From assembly GCF_032925565.1 (NCBI RefSeq), contig NZ_CP136708.1:1984001-2048000 (forward strand): a stretch of DNA of 64,000 bases, written 5' to 3'. Of the stretch, positions 8,745-17,260 are shown in pieces. The number at the start of each line of letters is the position of its first letter. The stretch's first letter is position 1. The translations under genes were made by a program, and so were the position numbers. Under the pieces are notes generated by a model that ran no database searches, was not told the DNA's origin, and saw only the letters and a list, made by a program, of their open reading frames with translations. This DNA is from Alteromonas sp. CI.11.F.A3. Its GTDB lineage: Bacteria; Pseudomonadota; Gammaproteobacteria; Enterobacterales; Alteromonadaceae.

Positions 8745-10754
8745 ATGTCACATCTTAAATTGATATTTTTGGTAATGCTTTCAAGCTTAGTATTACTTTG
8801 CGAACCCGTTCTGGCTGCAGATAAAGAAGCCGGTGGTGAAAATATAAGCGACTTTTTCAAAGCATCTAAGTACAAGTTATTTTCTATAAACCCTTCAGGC
8901 ACAGCGGTAGCATTTATTGAGCCTAAAGAAGCTACTTACGACCTTATCGTTTATGACCTGAAACGGGGCACTATGGACGACCCCATAACGTTCGAGCGTC
9001 AGCAGCTTCAAGTTCAACATAAAAACAAGATAATGAGTTGGGAAACTCACTATAATAAAATTTATGAGCTCAAGTGGCTCTCAGATAGTTTTCTTTCGCT
9101 TAAGCAACATTCTAATGGCCGCTTTCACCGCTATGTTCTTGTTGAGTTCGCAGACAGAAGCCAGCAGCCTAATCCAGCTTTTAGACTTTCTTATCTTTCC
9201 CAGAATGGTTATTGGGTTGATACATTGCCTAATCAGGCACACAAGGCTATTTTTGCCCGTTACGAACATTCTGATGATTACGATTATTACATCGACTTAT
9301 TTAAGCTAGATCTTACTGAAAAGATTTCTGAGTCAAATTTTCGTAGAAAACTACGACTTAATAAAACGGGGCCGAAACTTCACAATTGGGTATTTGACAG
9401 TAAAGGTTGGCGATTGGCTGGTACACGAACTGTTGATGAAGTCACTGAGCTGTTTGCAAGAACAGGAAGCAAGCCCAGGAAATATCGTTACAAATCTGTG
9501 TGGAAGAGTAAAAAAGGTGATGTTCTAAAAGTTGTTGGTGGTAATGCGGAAAAGCTACTTTTGCTCACCAATCACAATAGCGACAAAATCAATTTACGTA
9601 CCTTCGATATAGAATCTCAACAATTTGCTGAGGTTGTTTTTGAGCACCCATTTTACGATTTAACTGCTGCCATTAGGCATCCTGAAACGAAAGATATCAT
9701 CGGTGTGTCTTTTATTGAAAAAGGCATGGCGAAGCAGGTCTATTTTTCTGACGACTACAACGCGCTAACCACTAGGCTTAGTAAATCAACGGAAATCGAA
9801 GGGGTTTATGCAGTAGATATGGATAAGTCGGGGAACAATATTATTTTCGTGGCGGATGATAGCGCGAACCCAGGCCAAACTTACTATTACAATCGAACTA
9901 CTGACAGTTTCAGTCACCTTATTGATTTGTATCCTTGGCTTTCCAATAAGTCGCTTAGTAAAACAAAGCTACTGCGCTTAGAAGCGGAAGATGGGGTAAC
10001 GTTAGAAGCGTTCCTAACCCTGCCAAGTACCAAAAATCCTCCCTTGGTGGTTATTCCTCATGGCGGCCCTATAGGCGTGAGTGACTCGCGTCATTATTCG
10101 GGCAATATACAAGTATTGGTTGATGCAGGCTTTGCCACACTGCAAGTTAACTACAGAGGCTCTGCAGGTTATGGAAAGGCATTTAAACAACAGGGGCTTC
10201 AGCAGTGGGGGCGGCTTATTGAAGATGATATTGAGCAAGCGCTCGCCTTCACTAAAGATAACTACGAGGTAAATGCGAACCAAGTGTGTATTGTGGGAGG
10301 CAGTTATGGCGGCTATTCAGCATTGTACAGTGTTATTCGCTCTCCTCAGCTCTATAAGTGTGCAGCGTCTTTTGCTGGAGTTACCGATCTTGCTTTACGG
10401 TTCCAACGAAGCGATGCCCAACGGGATGACATGATGCGAGCACTGACAGAGATAATGGGCGACCCTAAAACTCAGCAAGATGAGTTATTTAAATACTCTC
10501 CTTTATATCAATTTAAAGGTATCACAAAGCCTGTCTTTATTGCCCATGGCACAGACGATAATAATGTCGATATCGAGCATTCTTATCGTTTGCATTTTGC
10601 ATTGAAAGACCATGGTATAAAACACAAGTGGATGGTGATGGACGACGTGGGCCACGGCTTTTCAGATCCTAATGATGCGGCGGTATATTACAATGCACTC
10701 ATTGAGTTTCTTAATACGCACCTTGAAGAAGAGCAACTGGTTCTTAATCACTAA
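8745..10754 (+). CDS. Prolyl oligopeptidase family (S9) serine peptidase, exported
   Basis: 669 residues with a signal peptide ending near residue 24 (LLCEPVLAADKE). The first about 400 residues are a beta-propeller-like region that gates the active site. The C-terminal alpha/beta hydrolase domain carries the oxyanion motif HGGP (about 445), nucleophile in GGSYGGYSA (Ser near 520), Asp in HGTDDNNV (about 604) and His in VGHGF (about 634). This is the S9C acylaminoacyl/dipeptidyl type. It would cleave short peptides in the periplasm or at the surface. An AGGGGGA ribosome site overlaps the end of the preceding gene, which suggests coupled translation. Confidence 0.92.
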   Translation: MSHLKLIFLVMLSSLVLLCEPVLAADKEAGGENISDFFKASKYKLFSINPSGTAVAFIEPKEATYDLIVYDLKRGTMDDPITFERQQLQVQHKNKIMSWETHYNKIYELKWLSDSFLSLKQHSNGRFHRYVLVEFADRSQQPNPAFRLSYLSQNGYWVDTLPNQAHKAIFARYEHSDDYDYYIDLFKLDLTEKISESNFRRKLRLNKTGPKLHNWVFDSKGWRLAGTRTVDEVTELFARTGSKPRKYRYKSVWKSKKGDVLKVVGGNAEKLLLLTNHNSDKINLRTFDIESQQFAEVVFEHPFYDLTAAIRHPETKDIIGVSFIEKGMAKQVYFSDDYNALTTRLSKSTEIEGVYAVDMDKSGNNIIFVADDSANPGQTYYYNRTTDSFSHLIDLYPWLSNKSLSKTKLLRLEAEDGVTLEAFLTLPSTKNPPLVVIPHGGPIGVSDSRHYSGNIQVLVDAGFATLQVNYRGSAGYGKAFKQQGLQQWGRLIEDDIEQALAFTKDNYEVNANQVCIVGGSYGGYSALYSVIRSPQLYKCAASFAGVTDLALRFQRSDAQRDDMMRALTEIMGDPKTQQDELFKYSPLYQFKGITKPVFIAHGTDDNNVDIEHSYRLHFALKDHGIKHKWMVMDDVGHGFSDPNDAAVYYNALIEFLNTHLEEEQLVLNH

Positions 10755-10773
10755 TCCTCTACTTACGCTTGTT

Positions 10774-10802
10774 CACGGGTTATCGCTTCAAGATAACCCG
10801 TG
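10774..10802 (+). terminator. Hairpin after the S9 peptidase gene
   Basis: A perfect 11-bp stem (CACGGGTTATC / GATAACCCGTG) with a 7-nt loop lies 20 bp after the peptidase stop. The following tract is not a clean T-run, so this may be a weak or Rho-assisted terminator or an mRNA-stabilising hairpin. Confidence 0.6.
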
Positions 10803-11005
10803 TATTTAGCGATACGGCTTTATCGTTTTTCATTTCATTGTTTCCTATTTCACTTTTCCTCTTTTTCTATTTCATTTTTCATTGTAAATCAATGCCCTTG
10901 GCAAGTGTTTTGCTTTCTTCCATTTTACTTTGCACTATAAACCCAGTGTCTTGCATTGAAGCCTGAGAAACAACAAAACAGAACAAAACAAATTGAGGAA
11001 TGGGC

Positions 11006-12142
11006 ATGGTGAACAAACCACTAAAACGCCGAGCGTTTATACAAGGTATTGGTGCGGGTTCATTAGCAGCATCACTTGCCGCGTGCACTGCATCACCCAC
11101 TAAAACCACAACGAACAAAAGGTTTCAGCGCCCATTTTCCCGCAAGCCCATGGTGGCGCCGAAAATTTCTGCCAATAATATCGTGACTGAAATTGTGGGG
11201 CATCGCCCTTATAGGCCCGAAGGCTTTGTGGTGCGAAGTGAAGTATTCGGGAATAAAACCTTGGTGCACAATTATGGGCATGGAGGTGGTGGTATTTCAC
11301 TATCTTGGGGCTCTTCAGCACTGGCAGTGAATGAAGTTGCTAATTTTGAAACTAAAGAAGCGGCTATTATCGGTAGCGGGGTAATGGGGTTAACCACAGC
11401 TCGTTTGTTGCAAGAAGCGGGCTGGAAAGTGACCTTGTACACCAAAGCGATGCCGCGCTTTACCACGTCGCAAGTGGCAGGCGGAGAATGGGGGCCATAC
11501 AGTGTGCACGACCCCTTGGTATCTAGCAGTACGTTTAAAACCCAATTACAGCAAGCAGCAAAAATCGCACACAGCACTTTTGCGAAAATGGTGGGGAAGG
11601 ATTACGGTATTCAATGGAAAGAGTTATATACCGCCGGAAATACAAAGCCAGATAGTGAAGGAGCTTTTCGCCAATACTACCCTTACACACACGTGTATGG
11701 GCCAGATCAGCACCCATTTCCAACCGATTACTGCACATCATCTGCCACTATGTTGGTGGAAACCACTACCTTTTTAAGACGCTTAGTGACCGATATTAGA
11801 TTATCGGGTGGTGAGTTTATAATTCGTGACTTCAAAGATGAAGACGACATACATTCGCTTGCCGAGCCCATTGTATTTAATTGCACCGGGTTGGGCTCAA
11901 GAACATTATTTAACGATGAAGGTATTATGCCAGCAAAAGGGCAGCTGGTATTGTTACCGCCAGACCCCGCCGTCGACTATTTAACGGTTGGTGGCGGTTC
12001 AGACGTTTTGTACATGTTCTCTAGAAACGACTATATGATTTTAGGCGGAACCTACAAACTGAACGACTGGACTACCGAGCCGGACCCGGTTGAAACGGCG
12101 CGCATAATAAGTGAAAGCCAAGCTTTCTTTTCAACCTTGTAG
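11006..12142 (+). CDS. Tat-exported, circularly permuted D-amino-acid-oxidase-like FAD oxidoreductase
   Basis: About 378 residues. The N-terminus has KRRAFIQG followed by a hydrophobic stretch ending LAAC, i.e. a twin-arginine signal with lipobox. Next comes GHRPYRPEGF and the D-amino-acid oxidase signature VHNYGHGGGG (about 85-100), which normally lies at the C-terminus of this family. Only then follows the FAD dinucleotide motif IIGSGVMGLTTARLL (about 122-136). The C-terminus stops at ILGGTYKLNDW plus a helix, exactly where canonical enzymes continue into the RPYRPEG segment. An FAD-dependent oxidation of D-amino acids or similar amines in the periplasm is inferred. The start was placed at 11006 because GAGGA is 6 bp upstream; an ATG at 11000 is also possible. 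Confidence 0.85.
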   Translation: MVNKPLKRRAFIQGIGAGSLAASLAACTASPTKTTTNKRFQRPFSRKPMVAPKISANNIVTEIVGHRPYRPEGFVVRSEVFGNKTLVHNYGHGGGGISLSWGSSALAVNEVANFETKEAAIIGSGVMGLTTARLLQEAGWKVTLYTKAMPRFTTSQVAGGEWGPYSVHDPLVSSSTFKTQLQQAAKIAHSTFAKMVGKDYGIQWKELYTAGNTKPDSEGAFRQYYPYTHVYGPDQHPFPTDYCTSSATMLVETTTFLRRLVTDIRLSGGEFIIRDFKDEDDIHSLAEPIVFNCTGLGSRTLFNDEGIMPAKGQLVLLPPDPAVDYLTVGGGSDVLYMFSRNDYMILGGTYKLNDWTTEPDPVETARIISESQAFFSTL

Positions 12143-12224
12143 TAAGAAGGGGGCGATAACCCATTATAATTCGATGTTAAAACCGCTCACTCGCTAACGG
12201 TAAACAATTTATTTGGAAAATTAC

Positions 12225-13316
12225 GTGAAATACATAAGTACGTTACTGCTTATTTTGATAATGAGCGGCTGTCAGTTTAATCAAAGCCAGTTTAATCAAA
12301 GCCAGTTTAATCAAAGCCAGTTTAATCAAAGCCAGGTTCATCACAACCCAGCTCAACAAGGCATTCAAACACAAACGAATAGCAGTATGTCGCCGGCGTT
12401 CGAACTTATTACCTTAGGCGATACGGGCGGCATTGAAGACGGTAATTTAAGTTCGTTTTTACTACGTAGCGTAGACGATGAAAACTTTATTGGATTAGAC
12501 GCGGGGTCGTTAGTGAATGGCATTAACGTGGCGCTTCAAAACAATGCGTTTGATAGCTTAGCTACCACACCAGACCCTGCGTTAAACCCAAACGGTAATA
12601 TTCTGCATCATCACGTTAAAGCTTACTTGCTTAGCCATGGACACCTTGACCACGTTGCCGGATTATTGATTGCCTCTCCTGATGACAGTAGCAAGCCTAT
12701 TTATGCCCTTTCGTCTGTAAACCAAACCATGAGCGATACTTACTTTAATTGGCAGGCATGGGCTAATTTCACCAACCGTGGCATAGCCCCAATGTTAAAT
12801 AAGTACGACGTTATCGACCTAGCGCCTCAAGAAACGGTAGAAATTAAAGATACCGCACTTACGGTAACGCCGTTCAGCTTAAGCCATCCATTAGAGTCCA
12901 CCGCATTTGTGATTGAGCACAATAACGATATGTTTGTGTATTTTGGTGATACCGGGCCTGATGAAGTAGAAAAGCAAGGAAAGCTAGATGCAGTATGGCG
13001 TTATCTCGCACAGCAAATGCAGCATAAAACCCTTCGCGGTATTTCCATTGAAGTGTCGTTCGATAATACACGGCCTGATAACCTGTTATTCGGCCACCTT
13101 ACACCTAAATGGTTGATGCAAGAACTCACCAAGTTTCACGCCTTAGTAGAAGACAAATCGCAGCTTACCAACATGAAGATTATTATCAGCCACATAAAAT
13201 ACAGTTTAAAAAGTGGGGCTGATCCGCGCGCTGTAATTGCGCAAGAATTAGAAGGAGCTAACGCATTAGGCTTTAACTTTATACTAGCGAAACAAGGGCA
13301 GGTGCTAGCGTTATAA
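12225..13316 (+). CDS. Lipoprotein class II cyclic-nucleotide phosphodiesterase (MBL-fold)
   Basis: About 363 residues. The GTG at 12225 gives MKYISTLLLILIMSGC, a standard lipoprotein signal; the TTG at 12213 would lengthen the n-region. Four perfect QFNQS repeats follow the lipidated cysteine. The catalytic motif HGHLDHVAGLLIASP matches the class II cAMP phosphodiesterase signature, and later metal ligands appear as YFGDTGPDE and FGHLTPKW. The enzyme should hydrolyse 3',5'-cAMP or similar cyclic nucleotides. As a lipoprotein it would act in the periplasm or at the cell surface, scavenging or clearing extracellular cAMP rather than controlling the cytoplasmic pool. Confidence 0.85.
   Translation: MKYISTLLLILIMSGCQFNQSQFNQSQFNQSQFNQSQVHHNPAQQGIQTQTNSSMSPAFELITLGDTGGIEDGNLSSFLLRSVDDENFIGLDAGSLVNGINVALQNNAFDSLATTPDPALNPNGNILHHHVKAYLLSHGHLDHVAGLLIASPDDSSKPIYALSSVNQTMSDTYFNWQAWANFTNRGIAPMLNKYDVIDLAPQETVEIKDTALTVTPFSLSHPLESTAFVIEHNNDMFVYFGDTGPDEVEKQGKLDAVWRYLAQQMQHKTLRGISIEVSFDNTRPDNLLFGHLTPKWLMQELTKFHALVEDKSQLTNMKIIISHIKYSLKSGADPRAVIAQELEGANALGFNFILAKQGQVLAL
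12273..12332 (+). repeat. Four perfect 15-bp tandem repeats (coding QFNQS)
   Basis: The unit CAGTTTAATCAAAGC occurs four times without mismatch directly after the lipobox cysteine codon, then decays into CAGGTTCATCAC. Because the unit is 15 bp, copy-number change would only shorten or lengthen a flexible linker without frameshift. Confidence 0.97.
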
Positions 13317-13407
13317 AGTAATTTTTTGACTAAATGGTCAATATTTTTGTGGGTGGCATTGTTGTTTCGGTTTTAACTAGGTATAAAAGAGTATTACTAG
13401 CACCTAG

Positions 13408-14598
13408 GTGACAGAATTGAATCGAATTTTTCTTACCGCAATAGCGTTCATTAGCTACATGATAATGTCGGGTTTACTCACCCAAATTGGCATTATTTTG
13501 AATGCTGTGTCGTCTTCGTTAAATGCCACACCCGCCGCCACCGTTGGCGTGTTTTCATGGCTAACTGGCGGGGCTTTATGTGGAACATTCGCCTCACTTT
13601 TCTTGTATGCTCGCCACTCGCTGAAACAAGTGCTTATTGCAAACTACACGCTATTTTTGTTGATCATGCTGGTATTGGTTGTAGTAGCGCCTACTTCGTA
13701 TTGGCCCCTTGCCGTATTGCTTTGGGGGCTTGGTGTAGGTTGTGGTTGCGGCCTTGCGGGTGGGGCGGTCATTCTATCCAAAATTTATCATGAAGCAAAA
13801 AGAGCGTCAGCATTTTTAGCCACCGACTGCGCATTCAGTGCAGCAGGGTATCTCTTTCCTTCCTTAGCGGCTGTGATTATCGCCGCGCAATTTGATTGGG
13901 TTTATAGCTATGGGGCGGTAGGTGCGCTGGCTTTGATACTATGGGCCACACTATTTTTTGTTCGCTTTCCTACCACAGAGGCTGACGATACCAATGCTGC
14001 CTCTGCATTCTTACAATTTAAAAGCGTATTAACCCCTAGGGTGTGTTCAATCGCCGTGGGCGTTTGTGCTTATTTAGTTGCGCAAACTACTTTTCTTACG
14101 TGGTCACCTAATTACTTACAACATGCATTCGGAGTAAGCGAAAAAGTGTCGGCGCAGGCCGTCGGGAATTATTGGGGCATGTCGATTTTTGGTTTAGTTA
14201 TCGCAGCTATCTTTGTAAATAAAATTCCGCAGCGTTTTTTATTGATGTCGGTTACCGTGCTAGCTAGCATAATCACCTTCTCGTTTATGCTGGCTCCCTC
14301 TGCAAAATGGTTTCTATTTACCAGTTATCTATTTGGATTTATCACTACCTGTATATATAAAATTGCGATATCTGTCGGTTCACAGCAGCTTGCGTCAGCA
14401 CCCGCCGTGCTAGTCACTTTTTTATTATTCAGTGGCAACGTAGGCAGCACTATTGCGCCCATGTTATCTGGTTGGGTGGTGCAGTTATTTGGCGTACAAA
14501 GCGCGATTATTATGACTTGGGTAGGCTATACCTTAGTGGCGCTTGTGTTCGGCTTTTGTTTATTGTTGGAACAACGTGAGCTGCGAGCCCACGCGTAA
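13408..14598 (+). CDS. MFS transporter, TsgA-like
   Basis: 396 residues with 12 predicted membrane helices. The opening (NRIFLTAIAFISYMIMSGLL), the glycine-rich GLGVGCGCGLAGGAVIL segment and the helix-5 region ACLATDCAFSAAGYLFP-like sequence resemble TsgA and related MFS proteins. Translation starts at GTG (13408), with only a weak AGGT upstream. It ends 10 bp before the nucleoside hydrolase ATG, so this pair is an operon and a nucleoside or nucleobase substrate is a reasonable inference. Confidence 0.82.
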   Translation: MTELNRIFLTAIAFISYMIMSGLLTQIGIILNAVSSSLNATPAATVGVFSWLTGGALCGTFASLFLYARHSLKQVLIANYTLFLLIMLVLVVVAPTSYWPLAVLLWGLGVGCGCGLAGGAVILSKIYHEAKRASAFLATDCAFSAAGYLFPSLAAVIIAAQFDWVYSYGAVGALALILWATLFFVRFPTTEADDTNAASAFLQFKSVLTPRVCSIAVGVCAYLVAQTTFLTWSPNYLQHAFGVSEKVSAQAVGNYWGMSIFGLVIAAIFVNKIPQRFLLMSVTVLASIITFSFMLAPSAKWFLFTSYLFGFITTCIYKIAISVGSQQLASAPAVLVTFLLFSGNVGSTIAPMLSGWVVQLFGVQSAIIMTWVGYTLVALVFGFCLLLEQRELRAHA

Positions 14599-14608
14599 GG
14601 ATTTAAAA

Positions 14609-15574
14609 ATGGAAAAGATTATTTTTGATACCGACCCCGGTATTGACGATGCCATGGCGATTTTGTTTGCACAGGCAAGCGCTGATATTGATTTGGTGGC
14701 CATTACCACCGGCTTCGGGAATGCGAATATCGACACCGCCACACGTAATGCTTTATACCTTAAAAAACGCTTTAATCTTAGTGCTGACGTAGCTCGTGGT
14801 GCTAAAGAACCTCTGGTGATACCGGTAGATGAACCCGCTGATTTTGTCCATGGTGATAATGGCTTGGGTAACGTTGAAATAGATGAATCCAACTTACCAA
14901 GTGAAGTGTCGCTTGCCGCTCACGATTATATTATTGAGAAGGTGAAAGCCAGCCCAGGTGAAATTACACTAGTGGCTGTTGGCCGCATGACTAACTTAGC
15001 GCTGGCACTTCGAAAGTGCCCTGAAATTGTTAAGTTAGTGAAGCGAGTGGTGATCATGGGCGGAGCATTTGGTTACCATGGTAATACAGGTAACGTTACC
15101 CCCTTTGCCGAGGCAAATATTATAGGCGACCCTCATGCCGCCGACGAAGTACTTACCGCTGACTGGCCGGTAACCGTAGTGGGGCTAGATGTAACCAAAA
15201 AGGTGATAATGAGTAACGATTACTTGGCAAACCTTGCCGAGTGCTCGCCTAAATATGGGCCATTCATTTATGACATTACCCGCTTTTATGCGAACTTTCA
15301 TCAGCAGACAGATCAAGTCGATGGCATATACGTTCATGATTCATCAGCGATCATGCAGGTAATAGCGCCCCAGTTATTTGCAACGGTAAGTGGCCCAATT
15401 CGTGTTATCACAGAAGGTCCTGCTATAGGTCATACTATGCAAAAAACCGTAGCAAAGCGTTTTCCTATCGATGAGTGGGCCGATTATCCTGCTCAATCGG
15501 TGTGTTCAGAGGTAGATGTAGAAGCCTATCTGGCTAAGTATAAAGACATACTTAGCCAAGCGGCTTTTGATTAA
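14609..15574 (+). CDS. Inosine/uridine-preferring nucleoside hydrolase
   Basis: 321 residues from the ATG at 14609; an upstream in-frame ATG at 14543 lies inside the MFS gene and is not credible, whereas TAAGGA precedes 14609. The calcium-binding motif FDTDPGIDDAMAIL (residues 6-19) is perfect for the IU-nucleoside hydrolase family. NVTPFAEANIIGDPHAA (about 162-178) and the late VHDSSA motif supply further substrate and metal ligands. The enzyme cleaves ribonucleosides to base plus ribose in the cytoplasm. It is cotranscribed with the MFS transporter and faces an 8-oxoguanine deaminase gene, pointing to purine salvage. Confidence 0.94.
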   Translation: MEKIIFDTDPGIDDAMAILFAQASADIDLVAITTGFGNANIDTATRNALYLKKRFNLSADVARGAKEPLVIPVDEPADFVHGDNGLGNVEIDESNLPSEVSLAAHDYIIEKVKASPGEITLVAVGRMTNLALALRKCPEIVKLVKRVVIMGGAFGYHGNTGNVTPFAEANIIGDPHAADEVLTADWPVTVVGLDVTKKVIMSNDYLANLAECSPKYGPFIYDITRFYANFHQQTDQVDGIYVHDSSAIMQVIAPQLFATVSGPIRVITEGPAIGHTMQKTVAKRFPIDEWADYPAQSVCSEVDVEAYLAKYKDILSQAAFD

Positions 15575-15608
15575 TGAGGTGCTAGGTCACTTATTTCAGG
15601 GGACTAGA

Positions 15609-17006
15609 TTAGCTAACTAATTGCGCGGCCACTGCTCGGTGGCGCGCCATAAGTGTTTGGGTGTCTAACCCTATTATTTGCCCTTCTTTAACTCGCCACT
15701 TTCCGCCAATCATCACTTGCTCGGCTTTATCTGCACCACATAATAGCAGTGCAGAAATAGGGTCATGGCTGCCACTAAAACGCAGTTCATCCAGCTTGAA
15801 AAAAGCAAGGTCGGCTTGTTTCCCTACGGCAATTTCGCCAATGTCACTTCGGCCAATTAACGACGCAGAACCCTTGGTAGCCCAGCCTAAAATTAACTCT
15901 GGGGTAATTTTCGCTGCACCATATTTTAAGCGCTGTAAGTAAAGTGCTTGGCGCGCTTCATACATCATGTTCGATGCATCGTTAGAGGCAGAACCATCTA
16001 CACCTAAGCCAATAGGCGAACCAGCTTCAATGAGCTCAAGGGTAGGGCACATGCCGGAGGCTAAGCGCATGTTTGAAACGGGGCAGTGAGTAATGCCTGT
16101 GCCCGCTGCGCCCAAGCGGCGAATTTCATCTTCGTTAAAGTGAATACCATGTGCCAGCCAGGTTCTATCGCTTAGCCAGCCCACACTTTCTAAATAATCG
16201 ACGGTGCGCATACCAAACATCTTCAAACAGAAGTCTTCTTCATCTAACGTTTCCGCTAAATGGGTATGTAACCGCACATCTTCGTCTTTTGCCAATTGCG
16301 CGCTGTCAGCCATAATTTCTCGAGTCACCGAGAAAGGGGAACAAGGCGCCAAGGCTATTTGCATCCACGCGCCGTCACCACGTTCGTGGTAGGTATCTAT
16401 AAGCCGTTGGCTGTCTTTTAGTATTGCATCACCACTTTGCACTGTGTGGCGTGGAGGAAGCCCTCCTTCATCTTCACCCAAGCTCATTGAGCCTCGGGTA
16501 AGTAGGGCGCGCATACCCATACGTTTTACAGAGTCTACTTGCACATCTATGGCATCTTCCATACCGGTAGGGAACAGGTAGTGATGATCGGTCGTGGTAG
16601 TACAACCAGACAGTAACAGTTCAGCTAACGCCACATCGCAGGCTAGCGACAATGCATTAGGGGTAAGCTTTGCCCATACTGGATATAAGGTTTTAAGCCA
16701 TGGAAATAGCGGCTGATTAACCACAGGCGCCCATGCGCGGGTAAGGGTTTGGTAAAAGTGATGGTGGGTATTAATAAGCCCTGGAAGCATAACCAACTGA
16801 GATGCATCTTCTGTTGCATCGATAGGCGTTACAGGGGTTTGACCCGCACCCACAAGCTCAATAATTTTGCTACCCTGTACAACAACGCCGCCCGCGGCAT
16901 CGAGATCGTTACCCGTAAAAACGGCTTGCGGGTTTTTAATCCAAAGTGTTTTAGATTTCGATGAGGACTTAACTTCAGGTGTCGCTAAGGGCGAAAATTC
17001 AGACAT
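15609..17006 (-). CDS. 8-oxoguanine deaminase (amidohydrolase)
   Basis: 465 residues of the AtzB/TrzN-like amidohydrolase superfamily. Metal ligands are seen in NTHHHFYQTLTR (about 80-91), HTHLAET (about 245), AHGIHF (about 280) and GVDGSASND (about 332-340). The combination of the HHHFYQTLTRA motif with GCTTTTDHHYLFP is characteristic of 8-oxoguanine deaminase, which converts 8-oxoguanine to urate. This detoxifies and salvages oxidised guanine. It is convergent with the nucleoside hydrolase gene. Start ATG has a GGAG site 9 bp upstream. A triazine hydrolase-like activity is an alternative. Confidence 0.87.
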   Translation of the reverse strand: MSEFSPLATPEVKSSSKSKTLWIKNPQAVFTGNDLDAAGGVVVQGSKIIELVGAGQTPVTPIDATEDASQLVMLPGLINTHHHFYQTLTRAWAPVVNQPLFPWLKTLYPVWAKLTPNALSLACDVALAELLLSGCTTTTDHHYLFPTGMEDAIDVQVDSVKRMGMRALLTRGSMSLGEDEGGLPPRHTVQSGDAILKDSQRLIDTYHERGDGAWMQIALAPCSPFSVTREIMADSAQLAKDEDVRLHTHLAETLDEEDFCLKMFGMRTVDYLESVGWLSDRTWLAHGIHFNEDEIRRLGAAGTGITHCPVSNMRLASGMCPTLELIEAGSPIGLGVDGSASNDASNMMYEARQALYLQRLKYGAAKITPELILGWATKGSASLIGRSDIGEIAVGKQADLAFFKLDELRFSGSHDPISALLLCGADKAEQVMIGGKWRVKEGQIIGLDTQTLMARHRAVAAQLVS

Positions 17007-17260
17007 AACTTGGCTCCATAAAATAATGATATTAAAGATGCCAGCTCAGTTATGCCCTGTCTGCTGATCCAGGGAGCGTGCCTTATTGATTAACTCCACT
17101 TATCAATGATTAACGCCAATTCGTTATGTAATGCTAATGCATTTTAAGTTTAAGTTAAAGCGCTTCTACAAAGGGAGAATTGTACTGTTGTGGTATTACG
17201 CTAAACTTGATTTTAGCTGTTACACTAAAAGCAGCAGCCTAATGGAGAGATGGAAACCAC

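Noticed and set aside
10769..10966. Open frame encoding a hydrophobic 65-residue peptide after the S9 peptidase gene
   Set aside because: It overlaps a perfect hairpin and a low-complexity TTTCATT-rich tract, has no ribosome site, and the hydrophobicity follows from T-rich DNA.
12273..12332. Phase-variable on/off switch
   Set aside because: The repeat unit is 15 bp, so copy-number change keeps the frame; it can only alter linker length.
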